A DNA stretch of 64,000 nucleotides from assembly GCA_018828385.1 (NCBI GenBank), contig JAHJVE010000008.1, positions 62,001 to 126,000 of the forward strand, read 5' to 3'. Both the position numbers and the translations under genes were made by a program. Below are positions 26,497 to 35,990 of this stretch, one piece after another (the first letter of the stretch is position 1; each line of letters starts with the position of its first letter). This stretch comes from Gammaproteobacteria bacterium (GTDB taxonomy: Bacteria > Pseudomonadota > Gammaproteobacteria > Burkholderiales > Rhodocyclaceae). The notes beneath the pieces are model-generated. The model made no database searches, had not been told where the DNA came from, and saw nothing but the letters and a program-made list of their open reading frames with translations.

Positions 26497-29400
26497 TCGG
26501 GCAGCGGCTCGAACAGGGCGGCGAGATCGTCGGTGCCGAACTTGACGTCGACGCGATAGTCGTCGGAGAGGATGCCGGCGGCCAGCTCGGCCTTGCGTTC
26601 CTGCAGGGCGAGGATCTTTTCCTCGATGCTGCCGCTGACGATGAGCTTGTAGACGAACACCGGCTTGTCCTGGCCGAGGCGGTGGGCGCGGTCGGTGGCC
26701 TGGTTCTCGACGGCCGGGTTCCACCACGGATCGTAGTGGATCACGGTGTCGGCGGCGGTCAGGTTGAGACCGACGCCGCCGGCCTTGAGGCTGATCAGGA
26801 AGATCGGCACTTCGCCGTCCTGAAAACGACGGATCGGCACTTCGCGGTCGACCGTGTCGCCGGTCAGCGTGACGTAGGCAATGCCGGCCTTGTCCAGTTC
26901 GTGCTCGATGAGCGCCAGCATGCTGGTGAATTGCGAGAAAACGAGGACCTTGCGGCCTTCGTCGACGAGTTCGGGCAGCATCGCCATGAGCAGGTCGAGC
27001 TTGGCCCGTTCCGGTACCTTGCGCGCTGCCATGGCCTTGACCAGGCGCGGATCGCAGCAGACCTGACGGAGCTTGAGCAGGGCGTCGAGGATGACGATCT
27101 GGCTGCGCGCGAAGCCGCGGTTGGCGATTTCGTCGCGCACCTTGGCGTCCATCGCGGCGCGCACCGTTTCATAAAGGTCGCGCTGGGCGCCTTCGAGTTC
27201 GACGCTGCGCACGATGATGGTTTTCGGCGGCAGTTCCTGGGCGACATCTTCCTTCTTGCGGCGCAGGATGAAGGGCCGGATGCGGCGGGCGAGCAGGGTG
27301 CGGCGACGGAGGTCGCCCTGCTTCTCGATCGGTGTCCGCCAGTGGCGGGTGAACTGCTTGCTGGTGCCGAGAAAGCCGGGCAGCAGGAAGTCGAACTGGC
27401 TCCACAACTCGCCGAGATGGTTCTCGAGCGGCGTACCGGTCAGACACAGACGATGCCGCGCATCGACCTTGCGCACGGCCTCGGCACTCTGGCTCTGGGC
27501 ATTCTTGACCGTCTGCGCCTCGTCGAGAATGAGCAGGTGGTAGCTGTGCTGCATCAATTCCTCGGCATCGCGCCAGAGCAGCGGATAGGTCGTCAGCACC
27601 ACGTCGTGCTGCATGATCTGCGGGAACAGGACCTTGCGTTCCGGGCCGTGCAGCGACAGCACCTTGAGGGCCGGGGCGAAACGCGCTGCCTCGTTCTTCC
27701 AGTTGAAGATCAGCGAGGTCGGCAGAATGATCAGGGCCGGCTTGTCGAGGCGCCCGGCTTCCTTTTCCATGAGCAGGTGGGCCAGCGTCTGCGCTGTCTT
27801 GCCGAGACCCATGTCGTCGGCCAGGATGCCCGACAGGTCGTGCTCGCGCAGGAATTGCAGCCAGGCCAGGCCTTCCTTCTGGTAAGGCCGCAGTTCGAGC
27901 CTGAAGCCGGCCGGCGGTTCGACGTCGCCGATACCCTGCGCCTTGAGCAGGCGCTCGGCCAGCGCCATGATGTCGCTCTGGCCGCGGAACTGCCAGCGAC
28001 TGATGTCGGAAAGCTCGGCCAGTCGTGGCGCATCGAAGCGCGACAGGCGCAAGGTGTTGCCGCCGGTAAAGCCGTCGAACAGGTCGATCAGCGTCGCCGC
28101 CAGCGGCTTGAGGCGGCCGGCCGGGACGCGCAGGCGCTTACCGCGGGCAGTGTAGAGATCGATCCCTTCGTCGTCGGGAACGCGTTCGAGTTCGGCCGCT
28201 TCGAGCCAGCGCGGGTCGGTGCGGAACAGGTTGGCCAGCAAGGGAGCGAGCGGCAGGCGCTCGCCTTCGACCATGACCCCCATGTCGAGGTTGAACCAGC
28301 CGTTGTCGGCCTCGTAAAGCTCGGCTTCCCAGCCATCGACCTCGATGACGTGGTGGCGGAAATCCTCGGGAAACTCGATCTGCCAGCCGGCTTCCTTCAG
28401 GCGCAGGGTGCCGTCCTGCATGAAGGGCACCCAATTGGCTTCTTCAGCCAGGCCGTAAATGCCTTCCGGCGGGCTGCCAAAAGTGTGCAGGGTGTGCCCG
28501 GGAATCTTCTGCAGGCCACAGCCTTCGAGCGCCTGCAGCGACCTTGCTTCATCGTCCGGGCGGCGCTTCAGGCGGATGGTTTCGCCCTCGGGCAGGGTGA
28601 TGAATTCGCTCTTTTCTTCCGGCCGCACGTCGGCATCGCCGTAACGGAAAATGATCTTGGCGACGTCGAAGGGGCCGCCACCAAAATTCTGCGGATAGCC
28701 GCGCCAGGCCCGGTGGCCGTGCGTATGCAGGGTTTCCAGCTGGAGAATGGGAATGAGCGGGGCGTCGACCAGGCGCAGCCGGGCGCCGGCATCGGAACCG
28801 GGCAGCGGCAGGTCGGGGGCCAGTTCGGACAGCGCTTCGGCGACCAGCGCCGCTTCGTTGGCCGACAGCGGCGGCAACGAGAACAGGCGATTGATCACGT
28901 CCGGATTGCCGGTGACTTCGAGCGGCCCGGCTTCGCCCTCGGCCAGGTCGATATACCAGGGCGGATCGACGGCGACGATCATCTCGGCCGACGGCTCCGG
29001 CTTCAAATGTGGCCGCTGGAAACCCATGCCATCGACCAGCCAGCCGATGCTGGCCGGCCGGGTCGGCCCGGCGTTGAGCGGCAGGCCGAGGTCGTCCTCG
29101 GGGTATAGCCGGTGGCTGGCCGCCATGCGCTGCAAAATCTCGGCGCCGTTCTTGGGGCCCAGGCCGAAGGCCCGCAAGCCGGTTTCGTGGCCGCGGTCGG
29201 CCCAGATCAGGCGCAGGATGCCGAGGTCTTCTTCATTGACGAACTGCGGCGGGGTGATCAGCGCGCGGTCCACCTTCCACCATTCCTCGGCGCTCTCCGG
29301 ATACTTGCCCTTGCGAATCTCGATGCCGAACTGGCGCTTGTCGGCCGTCCATTTCAGGATGTAGAAAAGCTGTTGCCGGGCGCTGGCCGGCCGGGCCTTC

Positions 29401-29771
29401 TTCTTGGCGACGGCGACCGAGACGCGGCGCAGGTCTTCGAGCCAGGACAGGGCGCTGCCGCTGACCCGCTCCTTCGGATTGCGTTCTTCGATGGCCTTGA
29501 GCAGCATGGCGGCAACGTGCTTGCAATGCTTGCCGGCGGCGCAGGTGCAGCGGCTGATCACAGCCATCTCGCCGCTCTGGGCCTGGCTCAGGTAAGCCTG
29601 TGCGAGGTAGGGTTCGGCGGACGAGCCGGGTACCAGCGCCCGCATCTGGCTGCCCTCGATGCTCAGGTCGCGTACCAGGTCGACGTAAGGTCGGGCCTTG
29701 TTGATGTCGCGCGTGGCAAACCACTCGGCGACGTTTTCTTCAGTGAAGGTGGTGAGGTTGACGACGGCCAT
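26493..29771 (-). CDS. SNF2-family helicase with SWIM zinc finger
   Basis: A 1092-residue Swi2/Snf2-type ATPase. A SWIM zinc finger lies near the N-terminus (CTCAAGKHCKH, residues 75-85), followed by a long bacterial-specific middle region and the two helicase lobes from about residue 630. Motif I is ADDMGLGKTAQT near 655, motif II LDEAQ near 747, and the motif V/VI region contains ATDRAHRLGQ near 1030. Such proteins remodel protein-DNA complexes or RNA polymerase; the specific role here is unknown. Its ATG is 6 bp downstream of the ubiB stop on the same strand. Confidence 0.93.
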   Translation of the reverse strand: MAVVNLTTFTEENVAEWFATRDINKARPYVDLVRDLSIEGSQMRALVPGSSAEPYLAQAYLSQAQSGEMAVISRCTCAAGKHCKHVAAMLLKAIEERNPKERVSGSALSWLEDLRRVSVAVAKKKARPASARQQLFYILKWTADKRQFGIEIRKGKYPESAEEWWKVDRALITPPQFVNEEDLGILRLIWADRGHETGLRAFGLGPKNGAEILQRMAASHRLYPEDDLGLPLNAGPTRPASIGWLVDGMGFQRPHLKPEPSAEMIVAVDPPWYIDLAEGEAGPLEVTGNPDVINRLFSLPPLSANEAALVAEALSELAPDLPLPGSDAGARLRLVDAPLIPILQLETLHTHGHRAWRGYPQNFGGGPFDVAKIIFRYGDADVRPEEKSEFITLPEGETIRLKRRPDDEARSLQALEGCGLQKIPGHTLHTFGSPPEGIYGLAEEANWVPFMQDGTLRLKEAGWQIEFPEDFRHHVIEVDGWEAELYEADNGWFNLDMGVMVEGERLPLAPLLANLFRTDPRWLEAAELERVPDDEGIDLYTARGKRLRVPAGRLKPLAATLIDLFDGFTGGNTLRLSRFDAPRLAELSDISRWQFRGQSDIMALAERLLKAQGIGDVEPPAGFRLELRPYQKEGLAWLQFLREHDLSGILADDMGLGKTAQTLAHLLMEKEAGRLDKPALIILPTSLIFNWKNEAARFAPALKVLSLHGPERKVLFPQIMQHDVVLTTYPLLWRDAEELMQHSYHLLILDEAQTVKNAQSQSAEAVRKVDARHRLCLTGTPLENHLGELWSQFDFLLPGFLGTSKQFTRHWRTPIEKQGDLRRRTLLARRIRPFILRRKKEDVAQELPPKTIIVRSVELEGAQRDLYETVRAAMDAKVRDEIANRGFARSQIVILDALLKLRQVCCDPRLVKAMAARKVPERAKLDLLMAMLPELVDEGRKVLVFSQFTSMLALIEHELDKAGIAYVTLTGDTVDREVPIRRFQDGEVPIFLISLKAGGVGLNLTAADTVIHYDPWWNPAVENQATDRAHRLGQDKPVFVYKLIVSGSIEEKILALQERKAELAAGILSDDYRVDVKFGTDDLAALFEPLPD

Positions 29772-29777
29772 TGGCGA

Positions 29778-31298
29778 TCAGTAAACCAGGGCGCCGACGA
29801 GCAGGGCGAGGAGCAGGGCGATGATGGCCAGCCAGCGGTTTTGCTGGTGCTGCGCGGCGATCAGGCGCTCGAGCTGTGGCTGCAGGTCAGTTTTTGCAGG
29901 CTGGGCCAGGGCCTGATGGACCAGGCGCGGCAGCTGCGGAAGGGTGCGCGCCAGATATGGGGCTTCCTGCTTGAAGCTGCGGAGCAGTCCGCGCCAGCCG
30001 ATCTGCTCGCTCATCCAGCGCTCGAGGAAAGGCTTGGCGGTGGTCCACAGGTCGAGTTCGGGGTCGAGCTGGCGACCGAGGCCTTCAATGTTGAGCAGGG
30101 TTTTTTGCAGCATGACCAGTTGCGGCTGGATCTCGACGTTGAAGCGGCGCGAGGTCTGGAACAGGCGGAGCAGCACCTTGCCGAAGGAAATGTCCTTGAG
30201 CGGCCGGTCGAATATCGGCTCGCAAACGGCGCGGATGGCGGCCTCGAACTCGTCGACCCGGGTGTCTTTGGGCGCCCAGCCGGATTCGATGTGGGCCTCG
30301 GCGACGCGCTTGTAGTCGCGGCGGAAGAAGGCGAGGAAGTTCTGTGCCAGGTAATTCTTGTCGGAATCGGTCAGCGTGCCGACGATGCCGAAGTCGAGCG
30401 CGATGTAGCGGCCGTCGGGGGCGACGAAGATGTTGCCGGGGTGCATGTCGGCATGGAAGAAACCGTCGCGGAAAACCTGGGTGAAGAAGATTTCGACACC
30501 GGCCGCCGACAGCTTGGAGAGGTTGATGCCTTCGGCGCGCAGCTTGTCGGTCTGCGAGATCGGCGTGCCCTTCATGCGTTCCATGACCATGACGGTCGAC
30601 GTGCAGAAATCCCAATGCACCTCGGGGACGATGAGCAATTTCGAATCGGTGAAATTGCGCCGCAGTTGCGAAGCGTTGGCCGCCTCGCGCATGAGGTCGA
30701 GTTCGTCGCGCAGATATTTGGCAAATTCGGCGACCACTTCGCGCGGCTTCAGGCGCTTGCCGTCGGCCCACAGCTTCTCGAGCAGCATGGCCAGGTTGTC
30801 CATGAGCGCCAGATCGTGCTCGATGACCGACAGCATGTTGGGGCGCAATACTTTGACGGCCACTTCATGACCGCCGTCTTCGGCGTGCAGCTTGGCGAAA
30901 TGGACCTGGGCAATCGACGCCGAGGCAATCGGCGTCGGGTCGAATTCGGCGAAAACCTCGCTGGCCGGTCGGCCATAAGCCTTTTCGATTTCAGCCAGGG
31001 CGAGGTCGGAGGCGAAAGGCGGAACGCGATCCTGCAGCTTGGCCAGTTCGTCGGCAATATCCATCGGCATCAGGTCGCGCCGGGTCGACAGGACCTGGCC
31101 GAACTTGACGAAAATGGGGCCGAGCGATTCGAGGGCAAGGCGCAGGCGAACGGCGCGCGGCGTCGACAGGTCGCGCCAGAATTGCAGGGCGTTGGCGAGT
31201 CGTACCAGCCGGCCGCTCGGCTCGTGTTCGAGCACCATTTCGTCGAGGCCGAAACGGCTGGCGACTGAGGCGATCTTGAGCAAACGAAGGAGACGCAT
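29778..31298 (-). CDS. ubiB: Ubiquinone biosynthesis protein kinase-like UbiB
   Basis: UbiB (506 aa) belongs to the ABC1/ADCK atypical kinase family and is needed for ubiquinone biosynthesis, associated with the inner membrane. The KxGQ motif region is [16 protein letters not shown] near residue 65, [11 protein letters not shown] near 125, [10 protein letters not shown] near 288 and the DFG motif in ALDFGIVG near 305. The C-terminus ends in hydrophobic segments ([18 protein letters not shown]), a membrane anchor. It is not with the other ubi genes here but forms an operon with the SNF2 helicase. Confidence 0.94.
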   Translation of the reverse strand: MRLLRLLKIASVASRFGLDEMVLEHEPSGRLVRLANALQFWRDLSTPRAVRLRLALESLGPIFVKFGQVLSTRRDLMPMDIADELAKLQDRVPPFASDLALAEIEKAYGRPASEVFAEFDPTPIASASIAQVHFAKLHAEDGGHEVAVKVLRPNMLSVIEHDLALMDNLAMLLEKLWADGKRLKPREVVAEFAKYLRDELDLMREAANASQLRRNFTDSKLLIVPEVHWDFCTSTVMVMERMKGTPISQTDKLRAEGINLSKLSAAGVEIFFTQVFRDGFFHADMHPGNIFVAPDGRYIALDFGIVGTLTDSDKNYLAQNFLAFFRRDYKRVAEAHIESGWAPKDTRVDEFEAAIRAVCEPIFDRPLKDISFGKVLLRLFQTSRRFNVEIQPQLVMLQKTLLNIEGLGRQLDPELDLWTTAKPFLERWMSEQIGWRGLLRSFKQEAPYLARTLPQLPRLVHQALAQPAKTDLQPQLERLIAAQHQQNRWLAIIALLLALLVGALVY

Positions 31299-31507
31299 GT
31301 GTACGGTAAACGCCGGCTGGACCGGGCAAAATCGCTAAACGAGCATGTTAACACGCCAACGGCGCTTGCACCCCCGTGATTTGCGACTGTTTGAGTCTGC
31401 CGCGTCGGGTCTTAACAATCTTGCAAGAAGCGCGGGGCAATGGGATAAACTTGCCTTGCAAGCCTGTTGGTGTTGTGCCCAGCCACCCGAAGTCACCTGA
31501 AGCCTCG

Positions 31508-33028
31508 ATGAGCGAACCGAAACACCCCTCCGAAATTGCCCGCGAAGCGCTCAAACGACTGGCGATGCGTCAGTTGGCGCCGACGCCGGCCAATTACCAG
31601 GCCTGTTATAACGAAATAGCCGAGATTCCCAACATGGCGCCGTTTCCGGACGGGCCTTTGCGCGAGTTGCTGGTCGACTTGCCGGCCCGCAACGAGGCCC
31701 AGGAAAAGCAGATCGACCGGCTATCTGCGGCGATAGCCAAGCGGAGCTGGCAGGGAGTCAGGGAGTCGCTGAGTGCATATGCCCAGGCTGGTGAGTCGCG
31801 CAGCCTCACGGAGGCAACGCCGATCATCCCGGCCGGGTTGTCCGGCGAATTTGCCGGCAAGCTGGCGCGTTTCGTCGAGTCGGTGCTGCCGGCGCTCGGC
31901 GACGAGGAATCGCGGATTGTCGATGTCGCCCGCGAACTGGTCGAGGCGCTCAAGCAGCCGGTGGTTGAGGTTGCCTTCATTCAAGGCCTCCTGGGCAGCC
32001 TGACCCATCAGGCCGTGTTCGCGGCGGAAGAGCAGCTTGAAATCAAGAATCTGTTGCTCAAGCTGCTGCATCTGATCATTCAGAACATCGGTGAGTTGAG
32101 CTCCGACGACAGCTGGCTCAAGGGCCAGATCGATGGCCTGCTGGCCAGTGTGGCGCCACCGCTGACCTTGCGTCATCTCGACGAGATGGAGCGGCGGCTG
32201 CGCGACGTCATGGAGAAGCAGGGGCGTGCCAAGTCGCGTGCCGTCGAGGCGCAGGAGGAAATGCGCGTGATGCTGGCCGAGTTCGTCGAGCGCCTGGGAA
32301 CGATGAATCAGTCGAGCACCGCGTTTGAAACGCATATCGAGGAAAGCGCCCGTCAGATTGAGCAGGTTTCCCGGCTCGAAGACCTCAAGCCGCTGCTCGA
32401 CGATGTGATCCTGGCGACGCATGCCATGGCCGAGGAAACGGCGTGCTCGCGCGAGCAATTGAAGAGTCTGCAGGCAAAGGTGTTGGTCACTGAGAGCGAA
32501 CTCATGCATCTGCATCAGGAGCTGGATAACGCCAGCGCCCTGGCCCGCCACGATCCGCTGACCGATGCGCTCAACCGCAAGGGTCTGGACGAGGCGCTGG
32601 AGCGCGAGGTGTCGAGCGTGCGGCGCAAGGAAACGCCGCTCTCGGTCAGCCTGCTCGACATCGATAATTTCAAGAAACTGAACGACAGCTTCGGCCATGA
32701 GGCTGGCGATCGCGCCCTTGTCCATCTGGCCGACGTGGCCCGGCGCAATATGCGCCCGTGCGACACGCTGGCCCGTTACGGCGGCGAGGAGTTCGTCGTG
32801 CTCATGCCGGACACGACGCTTGAACAAGGTCTCGAGGCGATGACCCGCCTGCAGCGGGAATTGACCAAGGCCATCTATCTGGCCGGGAAAGAGAAAATCC
32901 TCATTACCTTCAGTGCCGGCGTTGCCCAGCTGGCGACCGACGAGTCGGGCACCGAGGCGATCCGGCGGGCCGATCAGGCCATGTATCTGGCCAAACGCGC
33001 GGGCAAGAACCGCGTGATGGGCGGCTGA
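31508..33028 (+). CDS. GGDEF diguanylate cyclase
   Basis: A 506-residue soluble protein with a large N-terminal helical region (about residues 1-330, including a coiled coil before the catalytic domain) and a C-terminal GGDEF domain. The active-site loop is GGEEF at residues 425-429, a functional variant, with an RxxD inhibitory site (RPCD) five residues before it, so c-di-GMP synthesis with product inhibition is expected. No transmembrane segment is visible. The start MSEPKHPSEIAREALKRL at 31508 was preferred; the frame is open further upstream but looks non-coding there. Confidence 0.92.
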   Translation: MSEPKHPSEIAREALKRLAMRQLAPTPANYQACYNEIAEIPNMAPFPDGPLRELLVDLPARNEAQEKQIDRLSAAIAKRSWQGVRESLSAYAQAGESRSLTEATPIIPAGLSGEFAGKLARFVESVLPALGDEESRIVDVARELVEALKQPVVEVAFIQGLLGSLTHQAVFAAEEQLEIKNLLLKLLHLIIQNIGELSSDDSWLKGQIDGLLASVAPPLTLRHLDEMERRLRDVMEKQGRAKSRAVEAQEEMRVMLAEFVERLGTMNQSSTAFETHIEESARQIEQVSRLEDLKPLLDDVILATHAMAEETACSREQLKSLQAKVLVTESELMHLHQELDNASALARHDPLTDALNRKGLDEALEREVSSVRRKETPLSVSLLDIDNFKKLNDSFGHEAGDRALVHLADVARRNMRPCDTLARYGGEEFVVLMPDTTLEQGLEAMTRLQRELTKAIYLAGKEKILITFSAGVAQLATDESGTEAIRRADQAMYLAKRAGKNRVMGG

Positions 33029-33038
33029 CCTTCCTTCG

Positions 33039-33548
33039 ATGTCCCTGAGCCGGGGGTTCCCGCCGGTCGCCGATCGATCGGCGCGGGTGCTTGTCCTGGG
33101 CAGTCTGCCGGGCAAGGCGTCGCTTGCCGCGCAGGCGTATTACGCCAATCGCCAGAATGTTTTCTGGCGCATCATGGGCGATCTGCTCGGTGCCGGGCCG
33201 GAGCTGCCTTACGGGCAGCGCCTGGAAAAACTGCAGGCAGCCGGCATCGCGCTGTGGGATGTGATTGCGGCGGGCGAGCGCCCGGGTAGTCTGGATTCGG
33301 CCATTGTCCGGGACTCGGTTTGCGTCAATGATTTTTCGGCCTTTTTTGCCGTTCACCGTGGGATTGGTCGCGTGTTCTTCAATGGTGCGGCGGCTGAGGC
33401 GACTTTTCGCCGCCATGTGCTGCCCGGGTTGGCGGGCGAAAAGCCGGAATTGATCCGCCTGCCGTCGACCAGTCCGGCCCATGCGGCAAGCAGCTACGCC
33501 GACAAGCTCGCGGCGTGGTCGGCGATTGTCGCGCCGGTCAATAAGTAG
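33039..33548 (+). CDS. DNA-deoxyinosine glycosylase (UDG superfamily)
   Basis: A 169-residue member of the uracil-DNA glycosylase superfamily (Mug-like/HDG type) that removes deaminated bases. Visible motifs are LVLGSLPGKAS (motif A region) near residue 23, YYANRQNVFWRIMG, and LPSTSPAH (motif B) near residue 147. It begins 10 bp after the cyclase stop. The segment around 33329-33366 resembles the dispersed repeat in minus orientation but is also close to family consensus (NDFxAFFAxH), so it is only a possible decayed copy. Confidence 0.88.
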   Translation: MSLSRGFPPVADRSARVLVLGSLPGKASLAAQAYYANRQNVFWRIMGDLLGAGPELPYGQRLEKLQAAGIALWDVIAAGERPGSLDSAIVRDSVCVNDFSAFFAVHRGIGRVFFNGAAAEATFRRHVLPGLAGEKPELIRLPSTSPAHAASSYADKLAAWSAIVAPVNK

Positions 33549-33560
33549 GCAGCGACAGCG

Positions 33561-33566
33561 TATAAT
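33561..33566 (+). promoter_or_regulatory. Consensus -10 element upstream of argS
   Basis: A perfect TATAAT lies 30 bp before the argS ATG. The matching -35 region is weak, so this is only a likely promoter. Confidence 0.4.
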
Positions 33567-33596
33567 CGCCGTTTTGCGAATTTTGCCCCCAAATCA

Positions 33597-35372
33597 ATGC
33601 CCCTAGACGTCAAAACCCAGCTGACCGCCCTCCTGCAACAGGCGCTGGCCAGCGTTGCGCCGAGCGCAACCGATACGCCCATTCAACTGGAGCGCCCGCG
33701 CGACCCATCGCATGGCGACTTCGCGACCAACCTGGCCATGCAGTTGGCCAAGGCGCTCAAGAAGAATCCGCGCGAAATTGCCCAGCAACTGGTGAGCGAA
33801 TTGCCGGTGTCGACGCTGGTAACCAAGGCCGAAGTGGCCGGCGCCGGCTTCATCAATTTCAAGCTCGAGGCCGGGGCCAAGACCGGCGTCGTCAAGGCCG
33901 TGCTGGCCGAGGGTGAAAATTTCGGGCGATCGACGCTTGGCGGCTGGCAGAAGGTACAGGTCGAGTTCGTTTCGGCCAACCCGACCGGGCCTTTGCACGT
34001 TGGCCACGGCCGCGGCGCGGCCTACGGCGCCTCGCTGTCCAACCTGCTGACTTTCGCCGGCTGGGATGTGACGCGCGAGTATTACGTCAATGACGCCGGC
34101 CGGCAGATGGATATCCTGGCCGTGTCGACCTGGCTGCGTTACCTCGACCAGCATGGCGTTGACCTGCCTTTCCCGCCGAATGGTTACCAGGGTGGCTACG
34201 TGCGGGAGATGGCGGAGCAGCTCAAGCATGCCCATGGCGACAAGTATGTCCGTCCGGCCGCTGCTGTGCTGGCCGGTACCCCGGGTTTTCCGGCGGCCGA
34301 GCGGAGCGACGACGAAGCCAAACAGCAGCGCGAGCAGCAGCTCGATGCGCTGATCGCCCGCGCCAAGGAACTGCTTGGCCCGGACTGGGCCTACGTCCAT
34401 CAGCACGCACTGTCCGAACAACTGGCCGATTGCCGTGACGACCTCGAGCAGTTCGGCGTCAATTTCGATATCTGGTTCTCCGAAAAGGCGCTGTTCGATA
34501 CCGGGCTGGTTGCCCGTTGTGTCGATCTGCTCGAGAAGAACGGCCATCTCTACGTGCAGAACGGCGCCCGCTGGTTCAAGTCGACCGCCTTCGGCGACGA
34601 GAAGGATCGCGTCGTCCAGCGCGAGAACGGTCTCTACACCTATTTCGCCTCCGACATCGCTTACCACCTCAACAAGTTCGAGCGTGGTTTCGACAAGGTC
34701 ATCAACATCTGGGGCGCCGATCACCACGGCTACATCGCCCGCGTGAATGGGGCCATCACCGCTCTCGGGCTGGATGCCAAAAAGCTGCAGGTGGCCCTCG
34801 TCCAGTTCGCCGTGCTCTATCGCAACGGCCAGAAGGCCTCGATGTCCACGCGTTCCGGCGAGTTCGTCACCCTGCGCGAGTTGCGTGGCGAAGTCGGCAA
34901 CGACGCTTGCCGTTTCTTCTACGCCCTGCGCAAGTCCGACCAGCATCTCGATTTCGACCTCGATCTGGCGAAGAGCCAGACCAACGAGAATCCGGTCTAT
35001 TACATCCAGTACGCCCACGCCCGCATCTGTTCCGTGGTCGGCCAGTGGGCCGGCGCGAACGGCGGTGACCTGGCGGTGCTGGCCGATGCCGACCTGGCGC
35101 TGCTGAGCAATCCGCGCGAACTGACCATCGCCAGCAAGCTGACCGAGTTCCGCGACCTCATCGACAACGCCGCGCGCGAACTGGCGCCGCACCTGATCGC
35201 CTTCTACCTCAAGGATCTGGCCGGCGAATTCCATGGCTGGTACAACGCCGAGCGCATGCTGGTCGACGATGCCGCCCTGCGCGATGCCCGCGTCGCCCTG
35301 GCGGTCGCCGTGCGTCAGACGATCCGCAACGGCCTGACCATACTTGGCGTCAGCTGTCCGGAATCCATGTAA
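33597..35372 (+). CDS. argS: Arginyl-tRNA synthetase
   Basis: ArgS (591 aa) charges tRNA-Arg. The N-terminal additional domain is followed by the class I HIGH motif in GPLHVGHGRGAAYG near residue 135, FEKGFDK-type WGADHHGYIARV (IWGADHHGYI) near 370, and a KMSKS counterpart in QKASMSTRSG near 415. The DALR anticodon-binding domain fills the C-terminus. Length fits the family. It is likely co-transcribed with the SPOR and dsbA genes that follow at 10 bp spacings. Confidence 0.98.
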   Translation: MPLDVKTQLTALLQQALASVAPSATDTPIQLERPRDPSHGDFATNLAMQLAKALKKNPREIAQQLVSELPVSTLVTKAEVAGAGFINFKLEAGAKTGVVKAVLAEGENFGRSTLGGWQKVQVEFVSANPTGPLHVGHGRGAAYGASLSNLLTFAGWDVTREYYVNDAGRQMDILAVSTWLRYLDQHGVDLPFPPNGYQGGYVREMAEQLKHAHGDKYVRPAAAVLAGTPGFPAAERSDDEAKQQREQQLDALIARAKELLGPDWAYVHQHALSEQLADCRDDLEQFGVNFDIWFSEKALFDTGLVARCVDLLEKNGHLYVQNGARWFKSTAFGDEKDRVVQRENGLYTYFASDIAYHLNKFERGFDKVINIWGADHHGYIARVNGAITALGLDAKKLQVALVQFAVLYRNGQKASMSTRSGEFVTLRELRGEVGNDACRFFYALRKSDQHLDFDLDLAKSQTNENPVYYIQYAHARICSVVGQWAGANGGDLAVLADADLALLSNPRELTIASKLTEFRDLIDNAARELAPHLIAFYLKDLAGEFHGWYNAERMLVDDAALRDARVALAVAVRQTIRNGLTILGVSCPESM

Positions 35373-35381
35373 GGAATTGCC

Positions 35382-35981
35382 ATGAGTCGCGATATGAAGC
35401 CTCGCCGGAAGCAGCCGGCGAAAAAGAAAGCGGCCGGCGGTACGCTGATCGGCATGTTCATCGGCCTGGTCATCGGTGTCGCGCTGGCGGCCGGCGTCGT
35501 CTGGTACATCAACAAGTCGCCGCTGCCGTTCGTCGAGCGGGTGCAGCAACCGGTTTCCGCCAACGGCAAGAACGGCCAGCCGAGCCAGCCGCTGGCCTTG
35601 CCCGGCAAGCCGGGTGATCCGATTCCCGAAAAACGCTTCCAGTTCTACGACATCCTGCCCGGCAAGGCCGATGCGGTGCCCGACAAGGCGCCCAGGCCCG
35701 AGGCCCGGAAGGATGAGCCGAAGAAGGAGGAAAAGAGCGAGTCGAAGGAATCGAAGACGCCGCTCTTCCTGCAGGCCGGGTCATTCAGCACGGCGCAGGA
35801 TGCTGACAACCAAAAGGCCAAGCTGGCGTTTATGGGTATTGAGGCCGTTGTTCAGCAGGTGATGATTCAGGACAAGACCTTCTATCGGGTCCGGGTCGGT
35901 CCCTACACGAAGATAGATGAATTGAACAAAGTCCGTGCCGAGCTTGCCAAATCGGGTGTTGACGCTCAACTAGCCAAATAG
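35382..35981 (+). CDS. SPOR domain membrane protein (FtsN-like)
   Basis: A 199-residue bitopic protein: a basic cytoplasmic head (residues 1-20), one membrane helix (about 21-44), a proline/lysine-rich linker and a C-terminal SPOR domain (about 124-199, LFLQAGSFSTAQDADNQK through YRVRVGPYTK). SPOR domains bind denuded septal peptidoglycan. Directly after argS, this is the betaproteobacterial position of the FtsN-like divisome protein, so a role in cell division is probable but not proven. Confidence 0.88.
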   Translation: MSRDMKPRRKQPAKKKAAGGTLIGMFIGLVIGVALAAGVVWYINKSPLPFVERVQQPVSANGKNGQPSQPLALPGKPGDPIPEKRFQFYDILPGKADAVPDKAPRPEARKDEPKKEEKSESKESKTPLFLQAGSFSTAQDADNQKAKLAFMGIEAVVQQVMIQDKTFYRVRVGPYTKIDELNKVRAELAKSGVDAQLAK

Positions 35982-35990
35982 GAGTAACGA

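Noticed and set aside
26682..29108. 808-codon plus-strand frame opposite the SNF2 helicase
   Set aside because: The minus strand has unambiguous helicase motifs; the plus frame is low-complexity Gln/Val/Asp-rich shadow.
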